NCBI GenBank assembly: GCA_902613275.1
Contig: CACMGM010000007.1
Location: forward strand, 1-50,876
Source of the DNA: an uncultured Alphaproteobacteria bacterium
GTDB lineage: Bacteria; Pseudomonadota; Alphaproteobacteria; HIMB59; GCA-002718135
Reading direction: 5' to 3'
Length of the DNA: 50,876 nt
The translations under genes were made by a program, and so were the position numbers. Of this stretch, positions 18,152 to 26,535 are shown in pieces; the first letter of the stretch is position 1, and each line of letters begins with the position of its first letter. Under the pieces are notes generated by a model. It ran no database searches. It saw only the letters and a list, made by a program, of their open reading frames with translations, and was not told the origin of the DNA.

Positions 18152-19078
18152 TTATTTATTATTGAAATTTTCTAGTTTTTGAATGAAATCTTTGAGAATA
18201 GGATCCCTTTTTATTTCATAGACAATTTTAATTGGGTGCCTATTTTTATCTGAAGCCCATTTCATATCATCTAAAAGAATTGGAGATGGAATTGTGTTAG
18301 TTGGTGCCCAGTCTTCGTTTAAGACATAACCAACAGCTGCCATATCCCAAATTTCTTTTGACCAACCTTTATGGATACTATTGTACTCTTTAAATCGCAT
18401 TGCAAGAAATTTACCGATTTCACCATGAGGTTCTATGTATTTTTCTATTTCTGGAACTGTTGAAATAAGATGTGAAGTTACTCCCTTACAAGGAACCATA
18501 ACCAGAGAAACGCCGCTATCAAATAAAACTTGAGCACCTCCAATATCTTGCTTTAGATTAAATTCCATATTTTGTGGCCAATAAAGCGCGTTACCTCCCA
18601 ACCAAACTACAACAATTTTTTTTATAATTTCTGGCTCTTTTAACAAAGCAGAGGCAACATTTGAAATAGCGCCGATAGCCAAGACGTATAGAGGATCTTC
18701 CTCAGAACATTTTAAAGCACTTTCAATGATATTATCCGCTGCAGGCGAATTAATTGGTTTTTTTTCAAAACCTACATATCTTGTTGAGCCTTTAAAAACA
18801 AAATTATTTTTTTTAAAATTTATTTTTTCTAACAATCGATAGATTTCATCATAACTAAGCTCCATTCCCTTCTTTGGATTATCTGAACGATTATTCATTG
18901 AAAAAGGAGCGGCATTTATACTTTGCACTTCTATTTTTTCTTTTGAAAACAACATTTGCACTAAAGCAAATTGATCATCAATTTCATTGTAGGTGTCTGT
19001 ATCAAGAATTGCTTTAATTTTCTCTTTTTTAAACTTAAGTTGTTTTAAAATATCTGAAAAATTTCTTTCTAAAAGCAT
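18152..19078 (-). CDS. nucleoside hydrolase (IunH family)
   Basis: Ca2+-dependent N-ribohydrolase superfamily, releasing a base and ribose from nucleosides for salvage. The calcium-site motif is DTDTYNEIDDQFAL at residues 26-39, a variant in which two residues are inserted relative to the common DTDPGIDDA. Supporting blocks are YVLAIGAISNVASAL, VVVWLGGNA with FNLKQDIGGAQVLF, and a C-terminal EIWDMAAVGYVL supplying the last ligand Asp. Length is 308. The substrate range is unknown. It follows the DUF924 gene by 8 bases and ends just before tRNA-Arg on the same strand. Confidence 0.9.
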   Translation of the reverse strand: MLLERNFSDILKQLKFKKEKIKAILDTDTYNEIDDQFALVQMLFSKEKIEVQSINAAPFSMNNRSDNPKKGMELSYDEIYRLLEKINFKKNNFVFKGSTRYVGFEKKPINSPAADNIIESALKCSEEDPLYVLAIGAISNVASALLKEPEIIKKIVVVWLGGNALYWPQNMEFNLKQDIGGAQVLFDSGVSLVMVPCKGVTSHLISTVPEIEKYIEPHGEIGKFLAMRFKEYNSIHKGWSKEIWDMAAVGYVLNEDWAPTNTIPSPILLDDMKWASDKNRHPIKIVYEIKRDPILKDFIQKLENFNNK

Positions 19079-19086
19079 ATCTTAAT

Positions 19087-19647
19087 TTACCAAGAACTAT
19101 TCGGTTGTGTTAAAAATACCTCTTCTTCATTTGTTGATTTTCTATTTAGTATTTTATTTCTATGCGGATACCTTCCAAATTTTTTAATTGCCACGCTATG
19201 ATCATTCCAAGCTTTTTTTATATTAGTATATTCTGGATGATTATTTAAATATTGATCGACTAATTTATGACCAAGTTCATGATCCATGATGTCCTCACTA
19301 TGAATTAATGGCAGCAATAAAAAATGTATTTTATCAATTTCTAGGCTATCTAAATATCTTTTATTTATTGCTTCTTTAACAATTAAAACACACTTAGTAT
19401 CCTGGTTATAAGCTTTTGAATTATTTCTGAAAAAATTTCTTGATAGTTGATCAAGTAATATAATCAAAGCTACACATTCTTCAGCATCATTTCTCCAATT
19501 ATCATACTCATTGTTAATAGCCTTAATGTAATCATCCATAAAACTACTTTTCAATATATTATCAAATTCATCATCTTTTTTAAACCACTGCTCAAGTGGA
19601 GTTTTGATGAAACAAAATTCTAGAATAGCTTTAGCTCTTTCATTAAT
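19087..19647 (-). CDS. DUF924 family protein
   Basis: Uncharacterised DUF924 (PF06041-type) all-helical protein. Recognised from ILEFCF...QWFKKDDEFD near the N-terminus, then ALIILLDQLSRNFFRNNSKAYNQD, FLLLPLIHSED and the C-terminal KKFGRYPHRNKILNRKSTNEE with FLTQPNSSW. I chose ATG 19647 (MINERAKAILEF, 186 residues) because it sits at the usual family start; a TTG at 19680 would add 11 residues and abut the divergent glycosylase ATG. The function is unknown. It is grouped with the nucleoside hydrolase. Confidence 0.85.
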   Translation of the reverse strand: MNERAKAILEFCFIKTPLEQWFKKDDEFDNILKSSFMDDYIKAINNEYDNWRNDAEECVALIILLDQLSRNFFRNNSKAYNQDTKCVLIVKEAINKRYLDSLEIDKIHFLLLPLIHSEDIMDHELGHKLVDQYLNNHPEYTNIKKAWNDHSVAIKKFGRYPHRNKILNRKSTNEEEVFLTQPNSSW

Positions 19648-19680
19648 CATAGAGCTGTAATATAAATATATATCTTCCAA

Positions 19681-20352
19681 ATGACATTAAGTAATTTAAA
19701 CAAATCCATTATTCATTGCAGAAAGTGTGAACGCTTAGTTAACTTCCGTGAAAAAATTGCTAAAGAAAAAAGAAAACAATATATTGATCAAAGTTATTGG
19801 GGTAAGCCCATTACTGGCTATGGAGATGAAAAAGCTAAATTATTGATGGTAGGTCTTGCGCCAGCAGCGCATGGAGGAAATAGAACAGGTCGAGTTTTTA
19901 CAGGGGATAAATCTGCAGATTTTTTATTTTCCTGTTTATATAAAACTGGATTTGCAAACCAACCAGATTCAGTAGATAGAGGTGACGGTTTGGAACTTCA
20001 AAATATGTACTTAACTACTGCTCTTAAATGTGTACCCCCAGAAGATAAACCTACTTCACAAGAATTGAAAACATGTTTTAATTTTTTTAATCAAGAAATT
20101 GCTTTCTTAAAAAAAATAAAAGTCATTGTTGCTCTTGGTAAAATTGGTCATGATGCCTGTGTAAATTATTATAAGCAACAATATGAAATACGAAATAAAG
20201 ATTTTATTTTTTCTCACGGATCTATGAATATTTTACCTGATAAGAAAATTTTAGTTGGTAGTTATCATCCAAGCCCACGAAATGTTAACACAGGAAGAAT
20301 AGATAAGAGTAAAATGGTAAAACTTTTAAATAATATTAAAAAATTGCTTTAA
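19681..20352 (+). CDS. uracil-DNA glycosylase, family 5 type (Fe-S)
   Basis: Base-excision repair glycosylase of the UDGb type. It has the active-site signature GLAPAAHGGNRTGR (58-71), in which the catalytic polar residue of other families is absent as in family 5, and motif 2 SYHPSPRNVNTG (194-205). Four cysteines, C13, C16, C117 and C132, are placed as in [4Fe-4S] UDGs. Length is 223. It begins a plus-strand operon with the MFS gene 6 bases downstream. No Shine-Dalgarno is seen before its ATG. Confidence 0.92.
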   Translation: MTLSNLNKSIIHCRKCERLVNFREKIAKEKRKQYIDQSYWGKPITGYGDEKAKLLMVGLAPAAHGGNRTGRVFTGDKSADFLFSCLYKTGFANQPDSVDRGDGLELQNMYLTTALKCVPPEDKPTSQELKTCFNFFNQEIAFLKKIKVIVALGKIGHDACVNYYKQQYEIRNKDFIFSHGSMNILPDKKILVGSYHPSPRNVNTGRIDKSKMVKLLNNIKKLL

Positions 20353-20358
20353 ACAATA

Positions 20359-21549
20359 ATGAAAAAATTTTTTTTACATGATCCTAATCTCTTAGTATAC
20401 GGATTTGCCATGGTCTTCTTTGCAAGTTTTGGGCAGACTTTTTACATTGCATTATTTAACGATGATATTCGAAATCAATATAAAATAACAGATGGTGAGT
20501 TTGGATTAGTTTATGCCATAGCAACACTTGTCAGTTCATTTTTATTTATTAACTTTGCTAAATTAATAGATAAAATTGATTTAAGATTATACTCCATAGG
20601 TATTATTTTTGGTTTAGCTTTTGCCTGCATTGGTTTTTATTTTATTTTCAATAATATTTTTCATCTTTTTCTTATTTTATTTTTATTACGTTTTTTTGGA
20701 CAGGGGGCAATGACACATGCTGGCTCAACTTCAATGGCAAGATATTTTTTAATTGATAGAGGTAAAGCAATATCTGTTGCTACACTTGGAGGAATGTTAG
20801 GTATAATGTTTTTACCAAAGATTGTCGTTAATTTAGACTCATACTTTAGTTTTAAAACTCTTTGGTTTTTAACAACTTTGACTCTTTTGATCTTAATTCC
20901 AATAATATACTTTATTCTTCATAATCAAAAAAGAAGGGATTCTGCTCTTCAAAAAAATATTGATAATGAGAAAACACATAAAAGTTGGACCATTACAGAA
21001 ATTTTAAAAGACCGAGTTTTTTTCATTTATTTTCCATTAGCTGCGGCCTTTCCATTTATTGGTACTGGGCTAATGTTTCATCAGATTTATATTTTTGATG
21101 CTAAAGGGTGGACAATGGAAATGCTTGGGAACGGTTATATATATTTTGGATTATTTTCTATTTTAGGTTTATTAATAGGAGGACCCTTAATAGATAAGAT
21201 AAATACAAAGAAAGTAATACCTTTTGTGCTATTACCTTTGTTACTCTGTATCACCATTCTTTTTTTCTTTAATAATTATTGGTCATTCGTGCTTTACATG
21301 TCTTTATTTGGATTTAACCTAGGTTTATCAGCACCGTTTATGGGATCACTCTGGGCAGAAATTTACGGAGTTAAAAGTATTGGAACTGCTAAAGCTTTAC
21401 TGCACGCAGTTGGGGTTTTTGCGAGTGCCTTATCGCCTGTAGTTTTTGGTTATATTATTGATTGGGGTTATGGAATATCACTTATATTTTTAATCAGCTC
21501 CATTATGATTGTTGTATCATCAATTTTACCTATAATTTATAAAACATGA
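20359..21549 (+). CDS. MFS transporter
   Basis: A 396-residue major facilitator protein with about 12 hydrophobic segments. The N-terminal half contains FGQTFYIALFNDDIR, the loop following helix 2 (FAKLIDKIDLR) and LRFFGQGAMTHAGSTSMARYF. The second half starts near DRVFFIYFPLAAAFPF, with GLLIGGPLIDKI as the repeat of the loop motif. The substrate is unknown. Its TGA overlaps the ATG of a 46-residue micro-ORF (ATGA), so the two are translationally coupled. It differs in sequence from the MFS protein at 3.4-4.7 kb. Confidence 0.87.
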   Translation: MKKFFLHDPNLLVYGFAMVFFASFGQTFYIALFNDDIRNQYKITDGEFGLVYAIATLVSSFLFINFAKLIDKIDLRLYSIGIIFGLAFACIGFYFIFNNIFHLFLILFLLRFFGQGAMTHAGSTSMARYFLIDRGKAISVATLGGMLGIMFLPKIVVNLDSYFSFKTLWFLTTLTLLILIPIIYFILHNQKRRDSALQKNIDNEKTHKSWTITEILKDRVFFIYFPLAAAFPFIGTGLMFHQIYIFDAKGWTMEMLGNGYIYFGLFSILGLLIGGPLIDKINTKKVIPFVLLPLLLCITILFFFNNYWSFVLYMSLFGFNLGLSAPFMGSLWAEIYGVKSIGTAKALLHAVGVFASALSPVVFGYIIDWGYGISLIFLISSIMIVVSSILPIIYKT

Positions 21550-21686
21550 ATAAACAAATAATGGAGAGTCTTAATTTTCTAATCAAGGAATATAAAAGAT
21601 TAAAAAAGAAAAAAGAAAATAGAAGCATCAGCAGTAGTGAACTAGAAACTTTAAAACAACTTGAAAAGTACTTAGGTAAAAAATAA
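21546..21686 (+). CDS. 46-residue basic, helix-rich micro-protein
   Basis: Forty-six codons plus TAA, locked between two genes. Its ATG overlaps the MFS stop (ATGA) and its TAA shares a base with the zapE start (TAATG). The product starts MNKQIMESLNFLIKEYKRLK and ends LETLKQLEKYLGKK. It is Lys/Glu rich with heptad-like hydrophobics and no membrane segment, so a short amphipathic or coiled-coil helix is likely. I recognise no family. Both junctions being exact overlaps is good evidence that it is translated. Confidence 0.68.
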   Translation: MNKQIMESLNFLIKEYKRLKKKKENRSISSSELETLKQLEKYLGKK

Positions 21687-22720
21687 TGTTTAATGTTATT
21701 GATCAATACAATAGTTTTGTTGAAAATAATTTTATTAAAAAAAATAAAGATCAAATTGAATTTTTAAAACAAGCAGATAATGTATGGTCATCTTTTAGTA
21801 AAACAAAGTTATTTTTTAAGGAAAAAATTTTCGAAGGAATTTATCTTTATGGTCAAGTTGGAACAGGAAAAACATTTTTATTAAATTTATTTTATCAAAA
21901 TACTAAGATTGGAAAAAAAATTCATTTTAATAACTTAATGAATCAAATCCATGAACAAATTAAAAAATCAGAAAATAAAGAACCTGCAATCGAAAACTAT
22001 GTAAAAAATTTAAGTAGAGATTACAAAATAATATTTATTGATGAATTACATATTTTTAATATTGTTGATGCACTAATAATAAAAAAAATATTTAATTATT
22101 TTTCTAAATATAAAATATTTGTATTACTGTCGTCAAATTTTCATCCAGATAATTTATATAAAGATGGTTTGCAGAGAAATGACTTTCTGCCATTTATTGA
22201 TTTAGTTAAAAAAAATTTTTTTCTTTATGATATTAGTATTAAAACTGATTTTCGTCGACAAACGTTAAATCAATCAAAGACATATTTCACACCTATAACA
22301 ATTGAAACGTCAAATGAATTTGAAAAATTATTTAATCGCTTTGTTGATCCCTCCCATTTAACAATTGTAAAAATAAAATCTAAAAGTCGTGAACTTGAGT
22401 TTGATAAATGCACATCAAATTTAATGATGATAGATTTTGAAAATCTTTGTGAAGTAAATTTTGGTAATGAAGATTACAAAAATATTGCAGATAAATTTAA
22501 GTTGGTATTTTTAAAAAATGTTCCTGAATTTGATAATCAGAAAAAAGATGCGTGCAGAAGATTTATTGGATTAATTGATATGTTATATGAAAATAATTGT
22601 TCAATAGTAATTTTAGCTTCAAAACCTATAAATTCATTAAATAATATAAATACTCTAGCAGAAGAATTTAAAAGAACTGCTAGCAGATTATATGAAATGA
22701 CTATAGTTAAACCAGATTGA
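21686..22720 (+). CDS. zapE: AFG1/ZapE-like cell-division ATPase
   Basis: P-loop ATPase of the AFG1/ZapE family; in E. coli ZapE associates with the divisome and FtsZ, and the eukaryotic homologue acts in mitochondria. Walker A is GQVGTGKT at 56-63, Walker B is IIFIDE with D119-E120 (the family usually has FDE), and the characteristic sensor NFHPDNLYKDGLQRNDFLPFI and DFRRQ blocks follow. Length is 344, slightly short. It is coupled to the micro-ORF upstream and overlaps the hydrolase start downstream by one base (TGATG). Confidence 0.9.
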   Translation: MFNVIDQYNSFVENNFIKKNKDQIEFLKQADNVWSSFSKTKLFFKEKIFEGIYLYGQVGTGKTFLLNLFYQNTKIGKKIHFNNLMNQIHEQIKKSENKEPAIENYVKNLSRDYKIIFIDELHIFNIVDALIIKKIFNYFSKYKIFVLLSSNFHPDNLYKDGLQRNDFLPFIDLVKKNFFLYDISIKTDFRRQTLNQSKTYFTPITIETSNEFEKLFNRFVDPSHLTIVKIKSKSRELEFDKCTSNLMMIDFENLCEVNFGNEDYKNIADKFKLVFLKNVPEFDNQKKDACRRFIGLIDMLYENNCSIVILASKPINSLNNINTLAEEFKRTASRLYEMTIVKPD

Positions 22721-23706
22721 TGAAATACATAATCAGATTTTTAGTAAGTACTGTAGTTTTATTAACAGTAGTTTATTTAACTGCAGGTTTTTATGTTGCT
22801 TATCAAATTTTAAAAATAGATCCAACTTGTGGTTTACACGAAGGATCTCTTCCTAATTCATGGAGTACAACAGTTGACTCACATGAATATACTATTCTTA
22901 CACGACAAAAAGTAAGAGAAAATTTTAACTTTAAAGACTATTATTTAGATGAATGGCAAGATGTATACTTTCAATCTCGTGACTCAGACATTAAGATTAA
23001 TGGATGGCTGTTTAATTATTTTCCAAATAGACCAATTATAATTGTAACACACGGTATAAGTCCGAATGGTAAATGTAAGTCTGAAGTAAATCTTATTGCA
23101 AGTTTTTTGGTTAATAAAAAATTTAATGTTCTTACGATAGATTTAAGAAACTACGGCCAAAGTGATACTGTAAGTAGTTATGATGATTTAGGTTTAAAGT
23201 CATATATTGATATTCTTGGTGCATTTGATTTTTTAAAAAAAATTGGTTTCAAGTCTAATAGCATTGGACTACATGGAATATCTCTTGGTGCAAGCACATC
23301 TATTTTTGCAGCACATGCAGAACCGGAAATACGTGCAGTGTGGGCAGATAGTTCACTTGCTGAATTTAATATGATTTTAAAAGATGAAATAGCAAGATAT
23401 GGTCTTGCTATAGAATTTGGGCCAGTAGTTAGTTTAGCTGGAAGAATCTTAACTGGAACAGATCCAAGAGAATTATCTCCAGCTAAAAAATTATCAAAGA
23501 ACCAATATTATTTTTTTACTCATGGCGACTCTGATACAAGAATCTTAACAAGACACTTTAATTATTTTAAAGAATACGCAAATCAAAATAAAATTAATGC
23601 TGACTTTTGGTTTGTTGAAAACTCTTATCATGTAGATGCTATGTTTAAATATCCCGAAGTATACTCTAAAAAGATGGAAGAATTTTTTAACAAAAATTTA
23701 AAGTAG
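22720..23706 (+). CDS. membrane-anchored alpha/beta hydrolase
   Basis: A 328-residue alpha/beta-fold hydrolase with an N-terminal hydrophobic helix (about residues 4-28) likely to anchor it in the inner membrane with the catalytic domain outside. The oxyanion-region THGISPNGKC is near 110, the nucleophile S188 lies in GLHGISLGAS, an acid candidate in HGDSDTRIL, and the His in SYHVDAMF near the C-terminus. It resembles the YfhR/BEM46-like group. ATG 22720 shares its first base with the zapE stop; an in-frame TTG 22717 is less likely. The substrate is unknown. Its stop codon lies inside the closing stem of the candidate RNA that follows. Confidence 0.87.
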   Translation: MKYIIRFLVSTVVLLTVVYLTAGFYVAYQILKIDPTCGLHEGSLPNSWSTTVDSHEYTILTRQKVRENFNFKDYYLDEWQDVYFQSRDSDIKINGWLFNYFPNRPIIIVTHGISPNGKCKSEVNLIASFLVNKKFNVLTIDLRNYGQSDTVSSYDDLGLKSYIDILGAFDFLKKIGFKSNSIGLHGISLGASTSIFAAHAEPEIRAVWADSSLAEFNMILKDEIARYGLAIEFGPVVSLAGRILTGTDPRELSPAKKLSKNQYYFFTHGDSDTRILTRHFNYFKEYANQNKINADFWFVENSYHVDAMFKYPEVYSKKMEEFFNKNLK

Positions 23707-23847
23707 GCCGGACTCTAAAACTAGTTTGTACCTTGGCAGACACCTCTCTAGAATAAGAAACTCAACTAATTATCAAACGGCGGGTAAGATAATTAAAAAT
23801 TCTTGGCGTTCCTCCGAAGCTAAGAAACGAGTATTATCCGGCTTATT
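23702..23847 (+). ncRNA. candidate structured RNA (family unresolved; 6S-like or trans-acting sRNA possible)
   Basis: A relatively GC-rich island in a 313-base gap before sdhC. An 11-bp closing stem (23702-23712 with 23837-23847, core GCCGGA/TCCGGC) encloses a hairpin TAATTATC/GATAATTA (23767-23774 with 23788-23795, loop holding CGGCGGG) and a hairpin TTCTTGGC/GCTAAGAA (23800-23807 with 23819-23826) whose loop displays CCTCC. Two pairs of the closing stem and one of the last hairpin are G-U on the plus strand and would be A-C mismatches on the minus strand, so plus is favoured. No tmRNA, RNase P or 4.5S signature was found. Boundaries and identity are inferred. Confidence 0.5.
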
Positions 23848-23888
23848 AAGATTAATATCTATCTATTTAAAATTCAAGATTTTTAGTT

Positions 23889-23928
23889 AAATTTGGCATT
23901 AAATTTGGATGATTTTCATAAAATTTGG
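23889..23928 (+). repeat. three copies of the octamer AAATTTGG upstream of sdhC
   Basis: AAATTTGG occurs at 23889-23896, 23901-23908 and 23921-23928 in the same orientation, 12 and 20 bases apart, about 90-130 bases before the sdhC start. The first two share the longer TTAAATTTGG. They may be sites for a regulator of the sdh/TCA cluster, but A+T-rich sequence can produce short repeats by chance. A weak promoter-like pair TTGGTA and TACAAA follows. Confidence 0.35.
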
Positions 23929-24019
23929 TACTTTTTATCAACATTTTACAAACTTCCATGATAGTAAGAAAAATAACTAAACCATTAATATTTTGAAATT
24001 TGAAGAAAAATACTTACTT

Positions 24020-24415
24020 ATGAAACATAAAAAAATGAAAAAAATGACTGATAATAGACCATTATCACCTCACCTATCTATTCACAAAAGAGTACTTACA
24101 GCAGTATTTTCAATTTTTCATAGGATATCTGGAATAGGATTAAGTGTAGGTGCACTATTAATTTCAATCTGGTTTTTCTTAATTAGTTTTGGTCCCGAAT
24201 TTTATATTTATTTTGAAATTTTTTCTAAGAGTATTTTGTTTAAACTAGTTCTAATGATTTGGACTGTCGGTATTTTTTACCATTTATTTAATGGATGTAG
24301 AAAATTATATTGGTCATTCGGTATTGGAATGGAATTATCTCAAGTATATAAATCTGGTTATGCTGTTATATGTTTAACTTTAATTTCTAGTTTAGTTGTC
24401 TGGTACTTCGCATGA
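24020..24415 (+). CDS. sdhC: succinate dehydrogenase cytochrome b556 subunit
   Basis: Membrane anchor of complex II, binding heme b and ubiquinone with SdhD. Recognised from RPLSPHLSIHK, FHRISGIGLSVGAL and the second-helix block FYHLFNGCRKLYWSFG, whose His is the probable heme ligand. The second His and Asp of the usual RHLxxD element are Lys and Ser here. Three TM helices are visible. The start is uncertain among ATG 24020, 24035 and 24044 and TTG 23993; none has a good Shine-Dalgarno. Its stop overlaps the sdhD ATG by 4 bases. Confidence 0.92.
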   Translation: MKHKKMKKMTDNRPLSPHLSIHKRVLTAVFSIFHRISGIGLSVGALLISIWFFLISFGPEFYIYFEIFSKSILFKLVLMIWTVGIFYHLFNGCRKLYWSFGIGMELSQVYKSGYAVICLTLISSLVVWYFA

Positions 24416-24741
24416 AAAATTATGCTTTTAAATGGTTAACCCAAAGAATTACTGCTTCAATTTTAATACCATTGACGTTTTGGTTTATATACTCTGCAAT
24501 ATCATTATCAAAGATGACTTATTCTGAAATAGAAATTTTTTTTCAATCCTATTTTAATGCATTCTTATTTTTTGTGATGATGCAATCTATGCTTCTGCAT
24601 TCAAAATTAGGACTGCAAACAATTATTGAAGATTATGTCACATCGAAAAAGACAGCCAAATTCATTAAAGTATCAATAAATTATCTTATATATTTTATCA
24701 TGATTTTAATTACTGTTAACTTAGTTAGAATGGTTTTTTAG
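24412..24741 (+). CDS. sdhD: succinate dehydrogenase membrane anchor subunit
   Basis: Second membrane anchor of complex II. The 109 residues include the N-terminal WLTQRITASILIPLTFWF and the characteristic LLHSKLGLQTIIEDYV, whose His/Asp/Tyr region lines the heme and quinone site; three TM helices are seen. The ATG overlaps the sdhC stop (ATGA), and sdhA starts on the base after its stop. Confidence 0.94.
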   Translation: MKNYAFKWLTQRITASILIPLTFWFIYSAISLSKMTYSEIEIFFQSYFNAFLFFVMMQSMLLHSKLGLQTIIEDYVTSKKTAKFIKVSINYLIYFIMILITVNLVRMVF

Positions 24742-26535
24742 ATGACTAATTCATACAAAATTATTGATCACCATTATGACGTTGTAGTTGTTGGAGCTGG
24801 AGGATCAGGACTGAGAGCTACGCTTGGATGTGCTGAAGCTGGATTAAAAACAGCCTGTATATCAAAAGTGTTTCCGACAAGAAGTCATACTGTTGCAGCA
24901 CAAGGTGGAATTGGAGCAGCTTTAGGTAATATGGGTGAAGATAATTGGAAGTGGCACATGTATGATACAGTTAAGGGTTCCGACTGGCTTGGTGATCAAG
25001 ATGCAATTGAATACTTATGTTCTAAAGCCCCTGAAGCAGTAATTGAACTTGAAGAATATGGCATGCCTTTTAGTAGAACAGATGATGGCAAGATCTATCA
25101 AAGACCTTTTGGCGGACACTTAACCAATAATGGCGAGGGAGCTCCTGCTATGAGAGCTTGTGCAGCAGCTGATAGAACGGGACATGCTTTACTCCATACA
25201 CTTTATCAGCAATCACTTAAAAATAATGTAGAATTTTATATTGAATATTTTGTTTTAGATTTAATTTCTGATGATCAAGGTAATTGCATTGGCGTGGTAA
25301 CATGGTGCTTAGAGGATGGATCAATCCATCGATTTTTATCTCATCAAACAATTCTAGCTACTGGTGGATATGGAAGAGCTTACTTCTCATCCACGAGTGC
25401 TCACATTTGTACTGGTGACGGTAGTGCAATGGCTTTAAGACAAAACCTACCTCTTTCTGATATGGAATTTATTCAGTTCCATCCAACAGGAGTTTACGGT
25501 GCAGGAGTGTTAATCACTGAGGGAGCAAGAGGAGAAGGTGGATATTTAACTAATAGTGATGGTGAAAGATTTATGGAAAGATATGCTCCAAATGCAAAAG
25601 ATCTAGCATCAAGGGATGTAGTAAGCCGAGCAATGACTATTGAAATTAGTGAAAATAGAGGCTGTGGAGATAATGCCGATCATGTGCTACTTCATCTTGA
25701 GCACATTGATGCTGATACACTACATAAAAGATTACCTGGTATTTCAGAAACTGCAAAAATATTTGCCGGAGTTGATCTAACTAAAGATCCAATACCAGTT
25801 CTTCCAACAGTTCATTATAATATGGGTGGTATACCGACAAATTATAGAACAGAAGTTCTAAGGCCAACAAATGAAAATCCAGATAATATATGTGAAGGTT
25901 TAATGGCTGTTGGTGAGGCTGCATGTGTTTCTGTACACGGTGCTAATAGATTAGGAACAAATTCATTAATCGATCTTGTTGTTTTTGGCAAAGCAGCTAG
26001 TCTAACATGTAAAGAAAAAGTAAAACCAAATTCTAAAAAAATTGAAATTAGTAAATCAAAAACAGATAATATTATTGAGAGATTTGATAAGATTAGAAAC
26101 AGCAAAGGAAACTCTACAACTGGAGAACTTCGTACTTCCATGCAACATATAATGCAGCAAAAATGCGCAGTATTTAGAACACATGATCTCATATCAAAAG
26201 GTATTGAAGAATATTCAAAAGTTGAGAGCTCAATGGATGACATAGATATTAAAGACAAATCATTAATCTTTAATACGGACTTAGTCGAAGCTTTAGAGTT
26301 ACACAATTTAATGGCACAATCAAAAGTTACTCTTCATTCTGCGTTAAATCGAACTGAAAGTAGAGGCGCACATGCAAGAGAAGATTATAAAGAAAGAGAT
26401 GATAATAATTGGTTAGTTCACTCTTTAGCCTGGTTAGACGATAAGGGAGATGTGAGTATGGGTTCCAGAGGTGTTCATATGAATACTCTAACTAATCATG
26501 TTCAACCAATACCACCTAAAAGAAGAGTTTACTAA
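24742..26535 (+). CDS. sdhA: succinate dehydrogenase flavoprotein subunit
   Basis: Covalent-FAD subunit oxidising succinate to fumarate. FAD Rossmann motif [12 protein letters not shown] is at about 15-26. The flavinylation His lies in [15 protein letters not shown] near residue 49. The dicarboxylate-site motifs [26 protein letters not shown] and [15 protein letters not shown] and the C-terminal [15 protein letters not shown] are intact. Length is 597, normal. The final A of the TAA stop is the first base of the sdhB ATG. Confidence 0.98.
   Translation: MTNSYKIIDHHYDVVVVGAGGSGLRATLGCAEAGLKTACISKVFPTRSHTVAAQGGIGAALGNMGEDNWKWHMYDTVKGSDWLGDQDAIEYLCSKAPEAVIELEEYGMPFSRTDDGKIYQRPFGGHLTNNGEGAPAMRACAAADRTGHALLHTLYQQSLKNNVEFYIEYFVLDLISDDQGNCIGVVTWCLEDGSIHRFLSHQTILATGGYGRAYFSSTSAHICTGDGSAMALRQNLPLSDMEFIQFHPTGVYGAGVLITEGARGEGGYLTNSDGERFMERYAPNAKDLASRDVVSRAMTIEISENRGCGDNADHVLLHLEHIDADTLHKRLPGISETAKIFAGVDLTKDPIPVLPTVHYNMGGIPTNYRTEVLRPTNENPDNICEGLMAVGEAACVSVHGANRLGTNSLIDLVVFGKAASLTCKEKVKPNSKKIEISKSKTDNIIERFDKIRNSKGNSTTGELRTSMQHIMQQKCAVFRTHDLISKGIEEYSKVESSMDDIDIKDKSLIFNTDLVEALELHNLMAQSKVTLHSALNRTESRGAHAREDYKERDDNNWLVHSLAWLDDKGDVSMGSRGVHMNTLTNHVQPIPPKRRVY

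Noticed and set aside
23702..23847. RNase P RNA, tmRNA or 4.5S RNA at the GC-rich island
   Set aside because: The end TCCGGCTTAT recalls RNase P, but GAGGAAAGTCC and ACAGAA cores are missing and it is too short; no tRNA-like T arm or tag frame for tmRNA; no GGAA-tetraloop SRP core.
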